From Ophiosphaerella korrae (Eukaryota; Ascomycota; Dothideomycetes; Pleosporales; Phaeosphaeriaceae): a stretch of DNA of 64,000 nt. A model generated the notes under the pieces. It saw only the letters and a list, made by a program, of their open reading frames with translations, was not told where the DNA came from and did not search any database. A program made the position numbers and the translations under genes. Positions 1 through 8,776 of the stretch are shown piece after piece. The stretch covers positions 248,001-312,000 of the forward strand of contig JALNQF010000021.1 of assembly GCA_028456385.1 (NCBI GenBank), in the 5' to 3' direction. Position 1 is the stretch's first letter. Every line of letters begins with the position of its first letter.

Positions 1-367
1 TGCTGCTTGATTATCTCGCTTCGTCTCACGGTTGTCTCGTATCATCGCCTAAGCCCAACAACTTAATTTTTGTGCGAGTGAGACAAAGGCTTTTTACCTA
101 TGGCGGAGCGTGCTTCGATCAAAACAGTAGCGCCAGAGAGAATAGTCCGGTTTTTTATTGCGAAAAAGAAGGCTGTTTTTTGTCTTCACACTATATCCAT
201 TACGGCTGAAGAGAGCGACCTGGATATCGTACAGAAGATTCGTGACGTATGGAAGAGGGAGAATGGGCGCAGCACATCTGGCTCAGGTACACGTAAGCAA
301 CAGTCCGACCGAGCGACACAAGTATAAGATAAGGTGTTATGGATCCTGGCTCTAGCGAACCTGTGCT
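1..367. other. Unassigned left edge
   Basis: No recognisable gene. A 75-codon open frame lies at 100-327 on the plus strand. It is rich in Lys and Arg and could be an eroded upstream exon of the membrane protein that follows, but no splice pair that joins them is convincing. Confidence 0.3.
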
Positions 368-817
368 TTGGCGATCCTATTCACTAGTCCAAATTCTTTG
401 TATGATCAAATACTGATCTCTCCTCTCCAGCCGTCGTTCACGTCTGAGCTAGATGCAGAGTCGCAAGCACCACGCTTCTATTACGTGCGATCAATCACGA
501 AAGACGAACTGCTAACGCACCTCTTCCATAACCCATCTCTCCTGCACCCCTCATCTAACAGCATCGGCAATTATCTTCCTCAAGACTTTCAAAACAGCGG
601 AAAAGAACGGTTCTACCAATCGGCGCTGTGCGTGTATTTGAGTCTTGACTGTAGACTCGTTTCACTTTGGCTTTTTACTGCTTTAGGTATAAGTATTGCT
701 GCTTCTATTTCTGTTGGCTTTGGCATGGCGAACTTCAATGCTGGGCTTAATGTTGGGTCTTATACGTTGTCCGTGTTGTCTGCGGTACAAGGGCTTTTGG
801 TTTTGTGGGTAATGTGA
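368..817 (+). CDS. Possible C-terminal part of an uncharacterised fungal membrane protein
   Basis: A 149-codon open frame. Its last 50 residues form two hydrophobic segments (roughly residues 98-122 and 127-149, starting near LVSLWLFTALGISIA and ending VQGLLVLWVM). The first 95 residues are soluble and Ser/Pro/His-containing. This arrangement, a soluble part followed by two closely spaced C-terminal TM helices, is common in poorly characterised Pezizomycotina membrane proteins, but I cannot name the family. The first codon is TTG, not ATG, so the frame is probably an exon or the 3' end of a broken gene; no clear 5' exon is visible. It sits in a belt of transposon relics, so decay is plausible. 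No function is proposed. Confidence 0.3.
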   Translation: MAILFTSPNSLYDQILISPLQPSFTSELDAESQAPRFYYVRSITKDELLTHLFHNPSLLHPSSNSIGNYLPQDFQNSGKERFYQSALCVYLSLDCRLVSLWLFTALGISIAASISVGFGMANFNAGLNVGSYTLSVLSAVQGLLVLWVM

Positions 818-2010
818 TGAGGTGCTGCTGGTGCTGGAGGAAGATGCAAAAGTAAATATCTTGAGACTCTAGAGTTCCGTCGAAATAGTACCTGAACAGG
901 AAAGACAAGAATAACCTCCTGGATTTGCTCGCTCGGAGACAATAAATTTAGCTTTGAATTCCCTTTCTTTGAAAGAATATCATTTCTTACTCCATTCAAT
1001 GCTATATTACTTCCTGAGATGCCGTCACAACCCAATTACATTGCAATCTCCGCAACCAGAATCACACATCCGCCACGCCGAACCTATCGACATTCTCGCT
1101 ATTGTTACATTCTCTTACTCCCCGATGAAGCGGCATTCGCCGGGTCCTAATTATTAATGGCTATGGTCCCATTCTGGCTCCGCTGGAGTCCGTTTCCGAT
1201 ATCCCCTAACACGGATTATCTCCTTGCCGTCAACTCTTATATCTCATACTGTAAGCAAGGCGCTACTACATTACTTATTCATCCGCTGTAGAGCTAGTTC
1301 AGCCAAACTGTCTATATGTACATACCACACAGAATACAATCATCCTCAATATCAACCTCCTGCTTACATCTACTCAGATTGTATCTAGCAAGTTGCTATT
1401 GAGATTGTTATTCTATAGTTAGTTATAGAATTGGAGCTTGTGTCTTTACATCGAATCTTTCCCCATATCCCAGAACAGACCAAAACTCTGTGCGCCAGTT
1501 TGCAAGTGAAGCGGTTGCTTTGAAGCGTCCGGTGTGGGGCCTGGAGCAGTCAGCAATAGCTCTTTCCATGTTAGTGCAATGACTTCGCTCATTCGTGCAA
1601 CCGACCGCTTGTCCGTGACTTCCAGCCACATCGCTTGAAGTTTTCTCGATTGTGATGATCACGCCTTTAAGCTTGGTTTCTGACCGCGGCACAAATGGTG
1701 TTGGGATCCCGTAGGCGTTTGCGGCCATGCCTTGCCTTGCCTTGCCTTGAATCGGTCATATCTTGAGCACCTCGTACTCGGGAAGATGAGCTTCACTAGC
1801 AGAGGTATTGCTTCTCATGCTCCTCCGACAAGCCGGGATCTGTTGAGAATTGGTATGGCGCTCTGGAAAAAGCATCGGAAGTAGGTGTGAAACAGTTATG
1901 GAACAGCTTGAATTAAGGTTTGAGTGACGGGGGAAAGTGTTCCCAAGGCACATGATTGGAGAGGCCCACAAGGTTTAGGAGTAGCTCCAACACACAACTG
2001 ATACGGAATT
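818..2010. other. Gene-free stretch with a CCTTG microrepeat
   Basis: No coding region is supported. Short open frames on the minus strand at 1423-1728 overlap one another in different frames and show no domain. A (CCTTG)4 microrepeat sits at about 1730-1749. Confidence 0.35.
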
Positions 2011-2241
2011 ATGGCAATACGTGGGCTCGTAATCCGCAGCCGCCTCAACGGCCACACACAGAAGAAAGGGCGACCCGCAGCCAATACTAAGCTATCCGAA
2101 GCTGAGGAGCGTGCAATCTATGCATATATCGACCGTCTCGACTATATTAACCTTGCGGTACGTCCTAAGTGTCCACATGTTGGAAGTATGCCTGAAAGGG
2201 TCCCGAAAATGGGACCTTTCAAGTGCTTGACCGGAGCGTAA
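2011..2241 (+). pseudogene. Fragment of a pogo/Fot1-type (DDE-1) transposase, N-terminal HTH region
   Basis: The first 50 or so codons carry the segment around KKGRPAANTKLSEAEERAI followed by YIDRLDYINLAVR. This is the junction of the helix-turn-helix and CENP-B-type DNA-binding regions in fungal pogo/Fot1-like transposases. After about 2170 the resemblance stops, and the frame continues into unrelated sequence for about 25 codons. No DDE catalytic region follows, so this is a truncated copy. A C-terminal fragment of the same superfamily lies on the opposite strand at 5297-6010. The two are not obviously halves of one element, because they face opposite ways and are 3 kb apart. Confidence 0.6.
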
Positions 2242-3589
2242 TGGCACTGCCCTAAAAGAAGAAACAAGCGAAGGATCGCCTACAATATATATCTACAACA
2301 TGATTTCTTTCTAGAAGCATATCTGGCTCGCGGTCTTCTAGCTTACCGGGGTTTACTAGCAAGAACCGTTTCTGCAAGTCGAGCACCCTCCCCATAATAC
2401 CGCCGAGGACGCGAATGCGAAGAGTTCTTGTTGTGAGTCAACAGATACGCTGCATATCTCCGTATTTGTAATGCATATATAAGCATAAGAGCATGCGTCG
2501 TATAATGTACCATCTCTAATTCCTCTATATTATATAGCTATATCGCGGCTTAGGAACTTAAGGTAAAATATTCTTAATACGTTCCCTAGGAGATTAGAGA
2601 ATAATGCTAAACTAATTATTAGCGACGCCTCTTACTCTTACGACTAATATAGGATGTAGTACCCTATATATAAATCTATAGTTGGTGTTACTATATATAT
2701 ACCTATAGACTACATTTATTATAAGGAAATTCCGCTCTATTTAAGATTCGAAGAAGAGAAGGTCATGCATAACCTGGTAAAAGTTATTTCCTAGTAGGCA
2801 ACTTTCGATAATAAATGGCTAAAAGGAGCCCTCAAGCATCTTATCGTCTCTAATAGACGACGCTTCGATGGTGATATGACTTTTGCTGTCTGCCATTATG
2901 GGTGTAAAGAGAAGACGATGCCACTTGCGCAAGGAGAGGAAGAAATTCTAGGAGAAGAATAAACACGTCTGATAGCAGAACTATAGGAGGGGTCCATTTT
3001 CAGGACTACGAAACGCAGAATAGAATCATCATCACGTACGCAGCCCAGCCCAGGTCCCAGAATTGATCCCCCACTCATCTCCAATCTACCAATTTCAGAT
3101 TTACCCAATAGAGCTATTTGAGATGGCAGGCCTCCAATGGCAGCATCTTTCAAGTTGAAGGCATTCCTGAAGCAAGTCATCCCCTAAATCTTGAACGTCT
3201 CTTGTGGTAACATTCTTTTGGTTTTTCTGAAGGACACAGGTCGAATGCACTCGTAATGGCGGTTCCCCCGTAACGGTTCTTTCGGCTCGGTTCATCAAGA
3301 TGTCTTTTTTCGTAGCATCGATCGTTCTCATTAGATGTGTTCTAGTCCGTCAATAACTTAAGCTCGCCGATACCCTCAAAAATATCCTTGACTCGATCGG
3401 CTCCAAAGCCATAAATAATCTTTCTGACTGATCTTCGAAGAATTCGCAAGTTGCTATCGATTGCGCTTCGTTTCGGAGCATGTTGGCCGTTACGGCTGAG
3501 GACCGACGTCCTGCCTATATCAAGGGAATTGAGTAAAACTGTCCTATCTTCCTTTTAGTACGATGCCCTATTCATGTATTAGAGTTCAC
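2242..3589. other. TpA-rich, RIP-like decayed sequence
   Basis: Roughly 2470-2760 is strongly AT-rich, full of TpA steps (runs such as tatatata and ctatag) and poor in CpA/TpG. That is the pattern expected from repeat-induced point mutation of an old transposon. Minus-strand open frames at 2896-3331 show no recognisable domain. On the minus strand 3340-3540 is open in two frames and may be a decayed 3' part of the open frame at 3590-4030. No gene is claimed. Confidence 0.45.
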
Positions 3590-4030
3590 TCACATGAATG
3601 CCTGTAGATCAGTATGAAGCGTGGTAGCTCCACAAGCGGCGGACGCTAGCACGATGGGAGAACTCTGGCTAAAGATGCACATATATCCAGTCAGCAAAGC
3701 TCGAGCAGACCGCCCGGTTATGCTGAATAAATAGAAGTCGACAAAAGCTCTACAGGCGTATACCAATATGCCTCGTGTTGACGAATCTACGTGGCAGAAC
3801 CCGTGAGCTGCGCCATCATCTCGGCTGGGCACCTGCTCAAATGGACGCATTGAGTGGCAGATGGATATTGGTATCGCTAACAAACTTCTGTTATGGTGCA
3901 TCGATTCTTCGCCATGTGTAAGCCATTTTTCACCTCCCTCCCCTTCCTTCCTGAGCAGTCTTAAGGATGAGGCATATTGTAACAAGATGGCTTGATCTTT
4001 CCAGTCTAGAACTAAGTGTTGAAGATTCAC
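3590..4030 (-). CDS. Unrecognised open frame starting inside a tandem repeat
   Basis: A 146-codon frame whose translation is not low-complexity. It contains a Cys/Ala/Ser-rich hydrophobic stretch near residues 105-135. The last codons overlap a good 5' splice site (GTGAGT at about 3593), so the true 3' end could lie in a second exon near 3540. The start is a GTG inside the first unit of the 90-bp tandem array, and an in-frame stop lies directly upstream. I do not recognise the product. Its position in a decayed region makes a pseudogene as likely as a gene. Confidence 0.2.
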   Translation of the reverse strand: MNLQHLVLDWKDQAILLQYASSLRLLRKEGEGGEKWLTHGEESMHHNRSLLAIPISICHSMRPFEQVPSRDDGAAHGFCHVDSSTRGILVYACRAFVDFYLFSITGRSARALLTGYMCIFSQSSPIVLASAACGATTLHTDLQAFM

Positions 4031-4246
4031 CGCTTAAGTCTCTTTAGGAGGCGAACACCGTCATTATTGTAACAAGATGGCTTGATCTTTCCAGTCTAGA
4101 ACTAAGTGTTGAAGATTCACCGCTTAAGTCTCTTTAGGAGGCGAACACCGTCATTATTGTAACAAGATGGCTTGATCTTTCCAGTCTAGAACTAAGTGTT
4201 GAAGATTCACCGCTTAAGTCTCTTTAGGAGGCGAACACCGTCATTA
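3975..4246. repeat. Perfect 90-bp tandem repeat, three copies
   Basis: The unit beginning tattgtaacaagatggcttg is present three times head to tail with a period of exactly 90 bp. The copies start at 3975, 4065 and 4155 and I see no difference among them. In the frame of the overlapping minus-strand open frame each unit contains stop codons, so the array does not encode a peptide repeat. Perfect identity inside sequence that looks RIP-mutated implies a recent duplication. Each unit is far below the several-hundred-bp length usually needed to trigger RIP. Confidence 0.9.
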
Positions 4247-4628
4247 CGCTAGCAGGGAGGATGGCCGACCCGCAATAGCTATGGGGTTGCGCCGGAGGCG
4301 ATAGTTTGTAGATATGGCTGAAGGAGAGAGCACTGTATGCAGCTCCTTTAGAGTCTTGCCAAGCATGCCCACCACCACAGCTCTGCTAGTACTCATCCTT
4401 CACGGATATAAACAATCTAAGACTCCTTAACGACCTTTAGAAGTCGAAACAAAGCGCCTATCTACAGTCCTAGAGATTATAGTGTCTACGTCAGGAGCCG
4501 CTAGTCGTTTAACCGCATAATAGTTAATACTACTAAAGTATATAATACCTTTCTACCTTTATATACGCTTATAGCGACGGCGTTTCGCTAGTAACGCTTA
4601 GTTAAACTTACTTACTAAAGCGTAGACT
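4247..4628. other. TpA-rich sequence upstream of a kinase fragment
   Basis: About 4430-4625 is rich in TpA and nearly lacks CpA/TpG while keeping CpG, as in RIP-affected DNA. It may be the mutated N-lobe of the kinase fragment that follows, but no kinase motif (P-loop, HRD, DFG) is legible. Confidence 0.35.
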
Positions 4629-5111
4629 TTGATTTCTAGAGCCGCCGCGCTCTATATCGTCTTATATCCTTCCACTATAAGCATGGTGAACGGAATGTCT
4701 CACCGATATTGCGCACCTGAGATCGCCCAGTGTGAGCCTCGGAATACAATGCCTGATATTTGGAGCCTAGGAGTAGTCTTTATGGAGATAATTATCGTTC
4801 TCAAAGGTAAGACGGTTGAGTACATGATCGAGTACTTCAAACAGCATGAATCATGGCACAGTTTCATCCGTACGAATCCTGCTGCCTTATCGGAACTTAT
4901 TCTAGACTTAGAAGGCATTGGGGAGTTGTGTGACAATAAGGCTATACGCTGGGCTCAATCAATGCTCATGAACGAGCCGCAATATCGACCGACTGCATCC
5001 TCACTAGTCGCTTCTGTTAGGGCTTTTAGCAAGGAGGCTGAGGGGGTGGGATTCTGCGGGATATGTTGTGCTTCTTCTTCCGAAGAATTTTCTGACTGGG
5101 ACGACGGGTAG
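4629..5111 (+). pseudogene. C-terminal half of a Ser/Thr protein kinase domain
   Basis: The translation contains kinase subdomain VIII-IX signatures, CAPEIA (the APE motif) and PDIWSLGVVFMEI (the DxWSLG motif), then a subdomain XI-like WAQSMLMNEPQYRPTA with the invariant Arg. It ends with an acidic tail, SSEEFSDWDDG. The catalytic and nucleotide-binding parts (P-loop, VAIK Lys, HRD, DFG) are absent. Upstream sequence is TpA-rich and full of stops. The frame opens with TTG; the first ATG lies about 18 codons in. The piece cannot be an active kinase on its own. It is either a RIP-truncated gene or a leftover carried by a transposon. The intact 3' half next to a ruined 5' half is notable. Confidence 0.6.
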
Positions 5112-5296
5112 AGTGTTTAGCCGAATTTAAGCTCATGGTTTCAGGCATCACAGCCTTTTTGTCGTTAGAAACCGTTTCTCCTCTCCTATAGTAAAAGCTT
5201 GGAAAGACATCCACGACATTCCAGATGATCACCCCTCCGGTCGAGCGGGATAGTGCCGCGGTGCGGTGTGCCGAGGAACAGCTAAGGTCGCTCATA

Positions 5297-6010
5297 TCAG
5301 TACATTTTTGCCACTGGAGCCCCCCATGGTACACTCTCCGCTTCACCGGCTTTTACTGCCTTCAGTTTGCGTGCCGACGTGCTCGTATCTGTCGCAGCAT
5401 CTATTTCAGACCTCTTGCGCTTACGCCCTTGTGTTTTCTTCTCTGCTTTGGTCTTCTCCTTCGCAGCAAGCTCCGCTAGCACTTCCTCAAGATATTCAAA
5501 GCTCACTACCTTGCCGTCCGCAAGCTTCCTTGCTCTGACTTTCGCACCTACTTCCATCAAGGATCGATTCTGGTCTGCAAGAAGGTCCCGTTCAGCAAAC
5601 GACATTTGAACACCGCTTTCATATTTACGTTGGTGCCTACGTAGGCGGTGTTTACTGGCTGGATCTAATGCTTCGGCATCCTTCGCGATCATCATACGCA
5701 ACGAAGCTAGGCCCTCGGTAGTCACTGGTGTTGTAGGCGTGACTGGTGTTCGCTGAGCATCTTCGGTTTTCCCAGCTACATTGCTATTTTCACGGATCGT
5801 GAGTTCTGTTGGCGGCTTTGGTATGGTTCTGAGCACTTTGTCTGGGTCGAATGGAACTAATCCGGTTGCTTTCCAACCGGCTTTGATGTTCCTTTTGGTA
5901 AACGGCTTCTCCCTCGCTGCTGCGTATAGAGCGGTGAAGTCCTCCTTCCCAACCCTATCAAATCCAGCGTAATTCAGGAGTTCGATCTGATCACGATATG
6001 CAGAATTTCG
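5297..6010 (-). pseudogene. C-terminal fragment of a DDE-1 (pogo/jerky-type) transposase
   Basis: Reading the minus strand from about 6010, the protein runs through YRDQIELLNYAGFD, ALYAAAREKPFTKRNIKAG and W-KATGLVPFDPDKVL. This is the conserved C-terminal part of fungal DDE-1 transposases, where the 'ATGLVPFNPDRVL'-type motif marks the end of the catalytic domain. A basic tail of about 150 residues follows, with KKTQGRKRKRS and coiled-coil-like Glu/Lys/Ala segments. The frame is open from roughly 6010 to the stop at 5297, but no DDE triad region lies upstream, so the copy is 5'-truncated. Terminal inverted repeats were not found. Confidence 0.7.
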
Positions 6011-6439
6011 GATATCGGTTCATTTCCTAAGGTCCGATACAGTATCTACATTTAGAATACAAATCTCTAGCTCGAATTCGCTTTTCAAAAATCAGCTAAC
6101 ACTGGCCGAACGGAGTATACTTCATGGAAACTCGATATTCGAAATCGATATTCGAAATTTCAACGGTGATAGCGACCCCAACACGACCTTGGCTTAATGT
6201 ATTGGGACTAAACTATGTCTGTATTAGAAGGGGCCCTTGCAACCCTAGAATCATACCGCTTAAGGACCGTGCCGTTTTGAAAAAACGCCTCAACGTCACT
6301 TTTTCTTTTTGTGATATAATTGCGGATTCTTACAAATCGAATGTGACTCATGGGTTGCAAAGTCAAGAGAAGTATAATTTTCGATTTTTCAGTGATTATA
6401 TAATTAGGTAAGAGCAAAATGTCATCAATAAGTTCTTCA
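6011..6439. other. AT-rich 5' flank of the tRNA-Gly gene
   Basis: No recognisable gene. Short open frames on both strands at 6124-6417 show no domain. The last 120 bp are AT-rich, as is usual upstream of Pol III genes. Confidence 0.4.
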
Positions 6440-6475
6440 GCATCGGTGGTTTAGTGGTAAAATTAGCCGTTGCCA

Positions 6476-6487
6476 AGACTTGACAAT
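6476..6487 (+). other. Canonical 12-nt tRNA intron (position 37/38)
   Basis: Twelve extra nucleotides after A37 bring the anticodon loop to 19 nt. Their removal gives the 7-nt loop TTGCCAT with U33 and a purine at 37. This is the standard location cut by the tRNA splicing endonuclease. Confidence 0.8.
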
Positions 6488-6507
6488 TCGGCTAGCCCCG
6501 GGTTCGA

Positions 6508-6560
6508 GTATGTTCCTCCACTTCATTCGTACTTGATCTCATTTACTAATAATTATCCAG
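6508..6560 (+). other. Spliceosomal-type intron-like insertion in the tRNA T-loop
   Basis: A 53-nt insertion between A58 and T59 of the tRNA. It starts GTATGT, contains the branch-point match TACTAAT (6544-6550, branch A at 6549) 11 nt before the 3' end, has a pyrimidine-rich middle and ends CAG. Length, motifs and spacing match the short introns seen in neighbouring protein genes. Excision rebuilds GGTTCGATTCC exactly, with no target-site duplication and no lost base. Confidence 0.75.
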
Positions 6561-6582
6561 TTCCCGGCCGATGCAAGATTTC

Positions 6583-6587
6583 TTTTT
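6583..6587 (+). terminator. Pol III terminator of the tRNA-Gly gene
   Basis: TTTTT seven bases after the discriminator base, the usual Pol III stop signal. Confidence 0.65.
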
Positions 6588-7003
6588 GAAGTTCTGTTTT
6601 GCAGTAGCAACTTGCAGAACTACTATTCAATGCTAGAAAAGAATATGTGATATGCTGTTTTTTTCTCCCTCTTTTGTACATTATAGGCTATAGGCTATTG
6701 AAATATTGACCCTTAATAACTCTGCTCTCGGAATTGCACTATATGTTTAGTTCTATCTAGCTTCAGATTGTTCTATTATCCAAATAGAACTAGGGTAAAA
6801 CTGGATCCTTTTTATACTGCTAGTCTTCTGACCACCAGGTCTAGAGCGTTCATAGTTGCGTGGGGCCGTAAACTCTCCGTGACAACTTATGATTTATCCT
6901 ACATTCTTCCTGCTAGGACATGCATTTGATTTATGCACGTCCCGTCCTTTTGGCATGACTTGCTTTTATACGTATTCGAACTTTTGTAGGCAATATTAAA
7001 GGG
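6588..7003. other. Gene-free spacer
   Basis: AT-rich, with no open frame or RNA gene that I recognise. Confidence 0.4.
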
Positions 7004-8160
7004 TTAGCGCTTGAAAACTCGGGTATCGTCCGTAGTGTTGCCACGGGAATGCAGACAGCCATCTTCGCTCAGCTTCGGCTCTACATACGTTCGACCTGCA
7101 GCGTTCCGTATGAGGTCATGGGCTGGGGTATTTAGACTACCAGCGCGATCTCGACCATTGAGCATTATTATGCTGACCCATATAGACCAGTCCACAGCCC
7201 ATGATAGCAAAAGGGAAATGTTCTCTTTCACAGCTGAACCTTGAAGTACACCCGAGAAGTCGAGGCGTCGTTCGTGGGCGAGTATTGCAAAAGCAACGTC
7301 AATATAGACCTGACGCGTCCCAAGTGTATAATCCACTCGAACATCGATGGCATCAGTGACAAGCCCTAGAATGGCAAATATCTTATCACACGCATTTTGA
7401 AAAGGATGGAAGGTATTATTGAAGCCAGGGAGTCAAAAATAAAAGGCCATGATGTGGATCGCTTGGATACTTTGGTACGCTGCCGGCCATCATTGACGAG
7501 TGATGCACGGTGGAGTCGATACGACATGGGCCAACTTGCTTCCATGTAGGGAGAGGACTGCTTTCACAAAATCACCCCAAAGAACTAACTGTGACCCGCA
7601 TGTCAAGACGGCATCATTCCTAGCCATAACCACTTCTCGAATGACCCACACACGCGAAAACCACTCGCAGTTATACAGCAACACAAATTTTTCGAGCTCC
7701 ATTGGATCTCTCGGGGGATCCAGCTTGGCCGGCAGGTATGTTCGACTGGCCTAGTTGACACTGCTATTGCTCTCTAGCTCTTTGAGGTGATTATCTGCGT
7801 CAACAAATTGAGGAATAAATCCTATTGCAACATCTGTATGTGGCATACTCTCCCCAAGCTATACAAAGACACCCTGAGCCATTCGATAGATGTCGCTCAT
7901 CATGGCCACCTGTGAGCTTTTTTCCTCAAGACCACCCTGGTTGATGCACACGGCGTCTATCCACGGCTTGGGCCTTGTTCGGGGCTTAGGATAAATGGTG
8001 ATAAATTGGCGAAGAAACTGTTGCACGCTCGGAGCAACCTTTAGGGAAGCGTGCTGTTCTCCAGACTGGACAAAGCTTGTTGGTATGGTTCCATGTTTTG
8101 CACTCTAATAGTAGCTTAGTGCAGTAAATTTGGGATTTTCTGCAAGAACTACGGCTAAGA
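7004..8160 (-). pseudogene. HET (heterokaryon incompatibility) domain gene, degenerate
   Basis: Several conserved blocks of the fungal HET domain appear in order on the minus strand. PWIDAVCINQGG and the following SSQVAMMSDIYRMAQGVFV lie at about 7990-7850. WFSRVWVIREVVMA and LTCGSQLVLWGDF lie in 7700-7560. KIFAILGLVTDAIDVRVDY and TLGTRQVYIDVAFAILAHE lie at 7390-7260. HET-domain proteins trigger cell death when incompatible strains fuse. The copy is broken. The conserved Trp after VFV in the V-W-LGE block is a TAG stop, a further in-frame stop lies near 7755, and the blocks fall in frames separated by stops or shifts. No intact start or C-terminal region is visible. The G-to-A change that makes the TAG fits RIP but could be ordinary decay. 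Confidence 0.75.
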
Positions 8161-8776
8161 GTTGACAAAATATCTCGCCAGACTGCGATGATGGTAAGAT
8201 CCCGAGAACACGGATTGAAGGCTGTTCAGAACCAAGAAGTTCGTATCGAAAAGCAGGAAGATCTGTCGTACTCATATCCAGAAACTATGCTTATTGAGTT
8301 TGAAGAAAGTCTTGAGTATCCTTATGTTAGGATAGAAGCCGGACAGATGGTCAGATCTAGAAGAGTGACACTGCTGTCATGGTTGTTGAAATAATGCCAA
8401 ACCTGGATGTGGTTAGCGCACCAACGCCACCGAAGTTGGATGAGGATCAATATGCTGCGGCATTAAAACAACCACAAATGTACTTAAAGTTGTTGATGAA
8501 GCTGCACTAGTTTATATCAATTGCTTTGTGGTATTGTCAGAAATATGTCTAGAGTCTTAACATCAACATGATCTCGACCTTGGTAAATGGTTGCACTCGC
8601 GCTCATCATGATACCCTGAAGCAAAAGGGACAAGTAAGCAAGGCTGAATTTACTCACCCCTCCGAACAGCTTCTGGTAAGCATTCTATATGCACTAAGAT
8701 ACAGTCTTGCGCTCAAGGCGATAATGCACCTCCTGTTATAACTAGGGGGTAGAAATTTAGATTCTCATGGGTGTAT
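8161..8776. other. Gene-free spacer before HIS6
   Basis: Nothing recognisable. A 68-codon open frame at 8188-8394 (plus) has no known domain. The region should contain the 3' UTR of HIS6. Confidence 0.35.

Larger units (their letters stand above)
6440..6575 (+). tRNA. tRNA-Gly(GCC) with two introns, one of them GT-AG type in the T-loop
   Basis: All tRNA parts are present and paired. The acceptor stem is GCATCGG (6440-6446) with CCGATGC (6568-6574) and discriminator A 6575. The D-arm is 6449-6463. The anticodon stem is AGCCG (6465-6469) with CGGCT (6489-6493), with anticodon GCC at 6472-6474. The T-stem is CCGGG (6498-6502) with CCCGG (6563-6567). The anticodon loop holds a 12-nt intron (6476-6487) directly after A37, the usual place for eukaryotic tRNA introns. 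The T-loop is TTCGA + TT but is split by a 53-nt insertion (6508-6560) that begins GTATGT and ends CAG. Without both inserts the molecule is 71 nt, the normal length for tRNA-Gly. The A box TGGTTTAGTGG (6447-6457) is intact. The B box is cut after GGTTCGA, though the insert's first bases keep 9 of 11 consensus positions. A T5 Pol III terminator follows. Whether the gene is expressed cannot be told from sequence. Confidence 0.85.

Noticed and set aside
3975..4246. CRISPR-like array
   Set aside because: These are direct tandem units with no spacers, in a eukaryotic context.
6411..6439. Possible second intron (GTAAGA...TTCAG) just before the tRNA
   Set aside because: It is only about 30 nt, has no branch point match, and lies outside the mature tRNA, so there is no frame or structure to test it.
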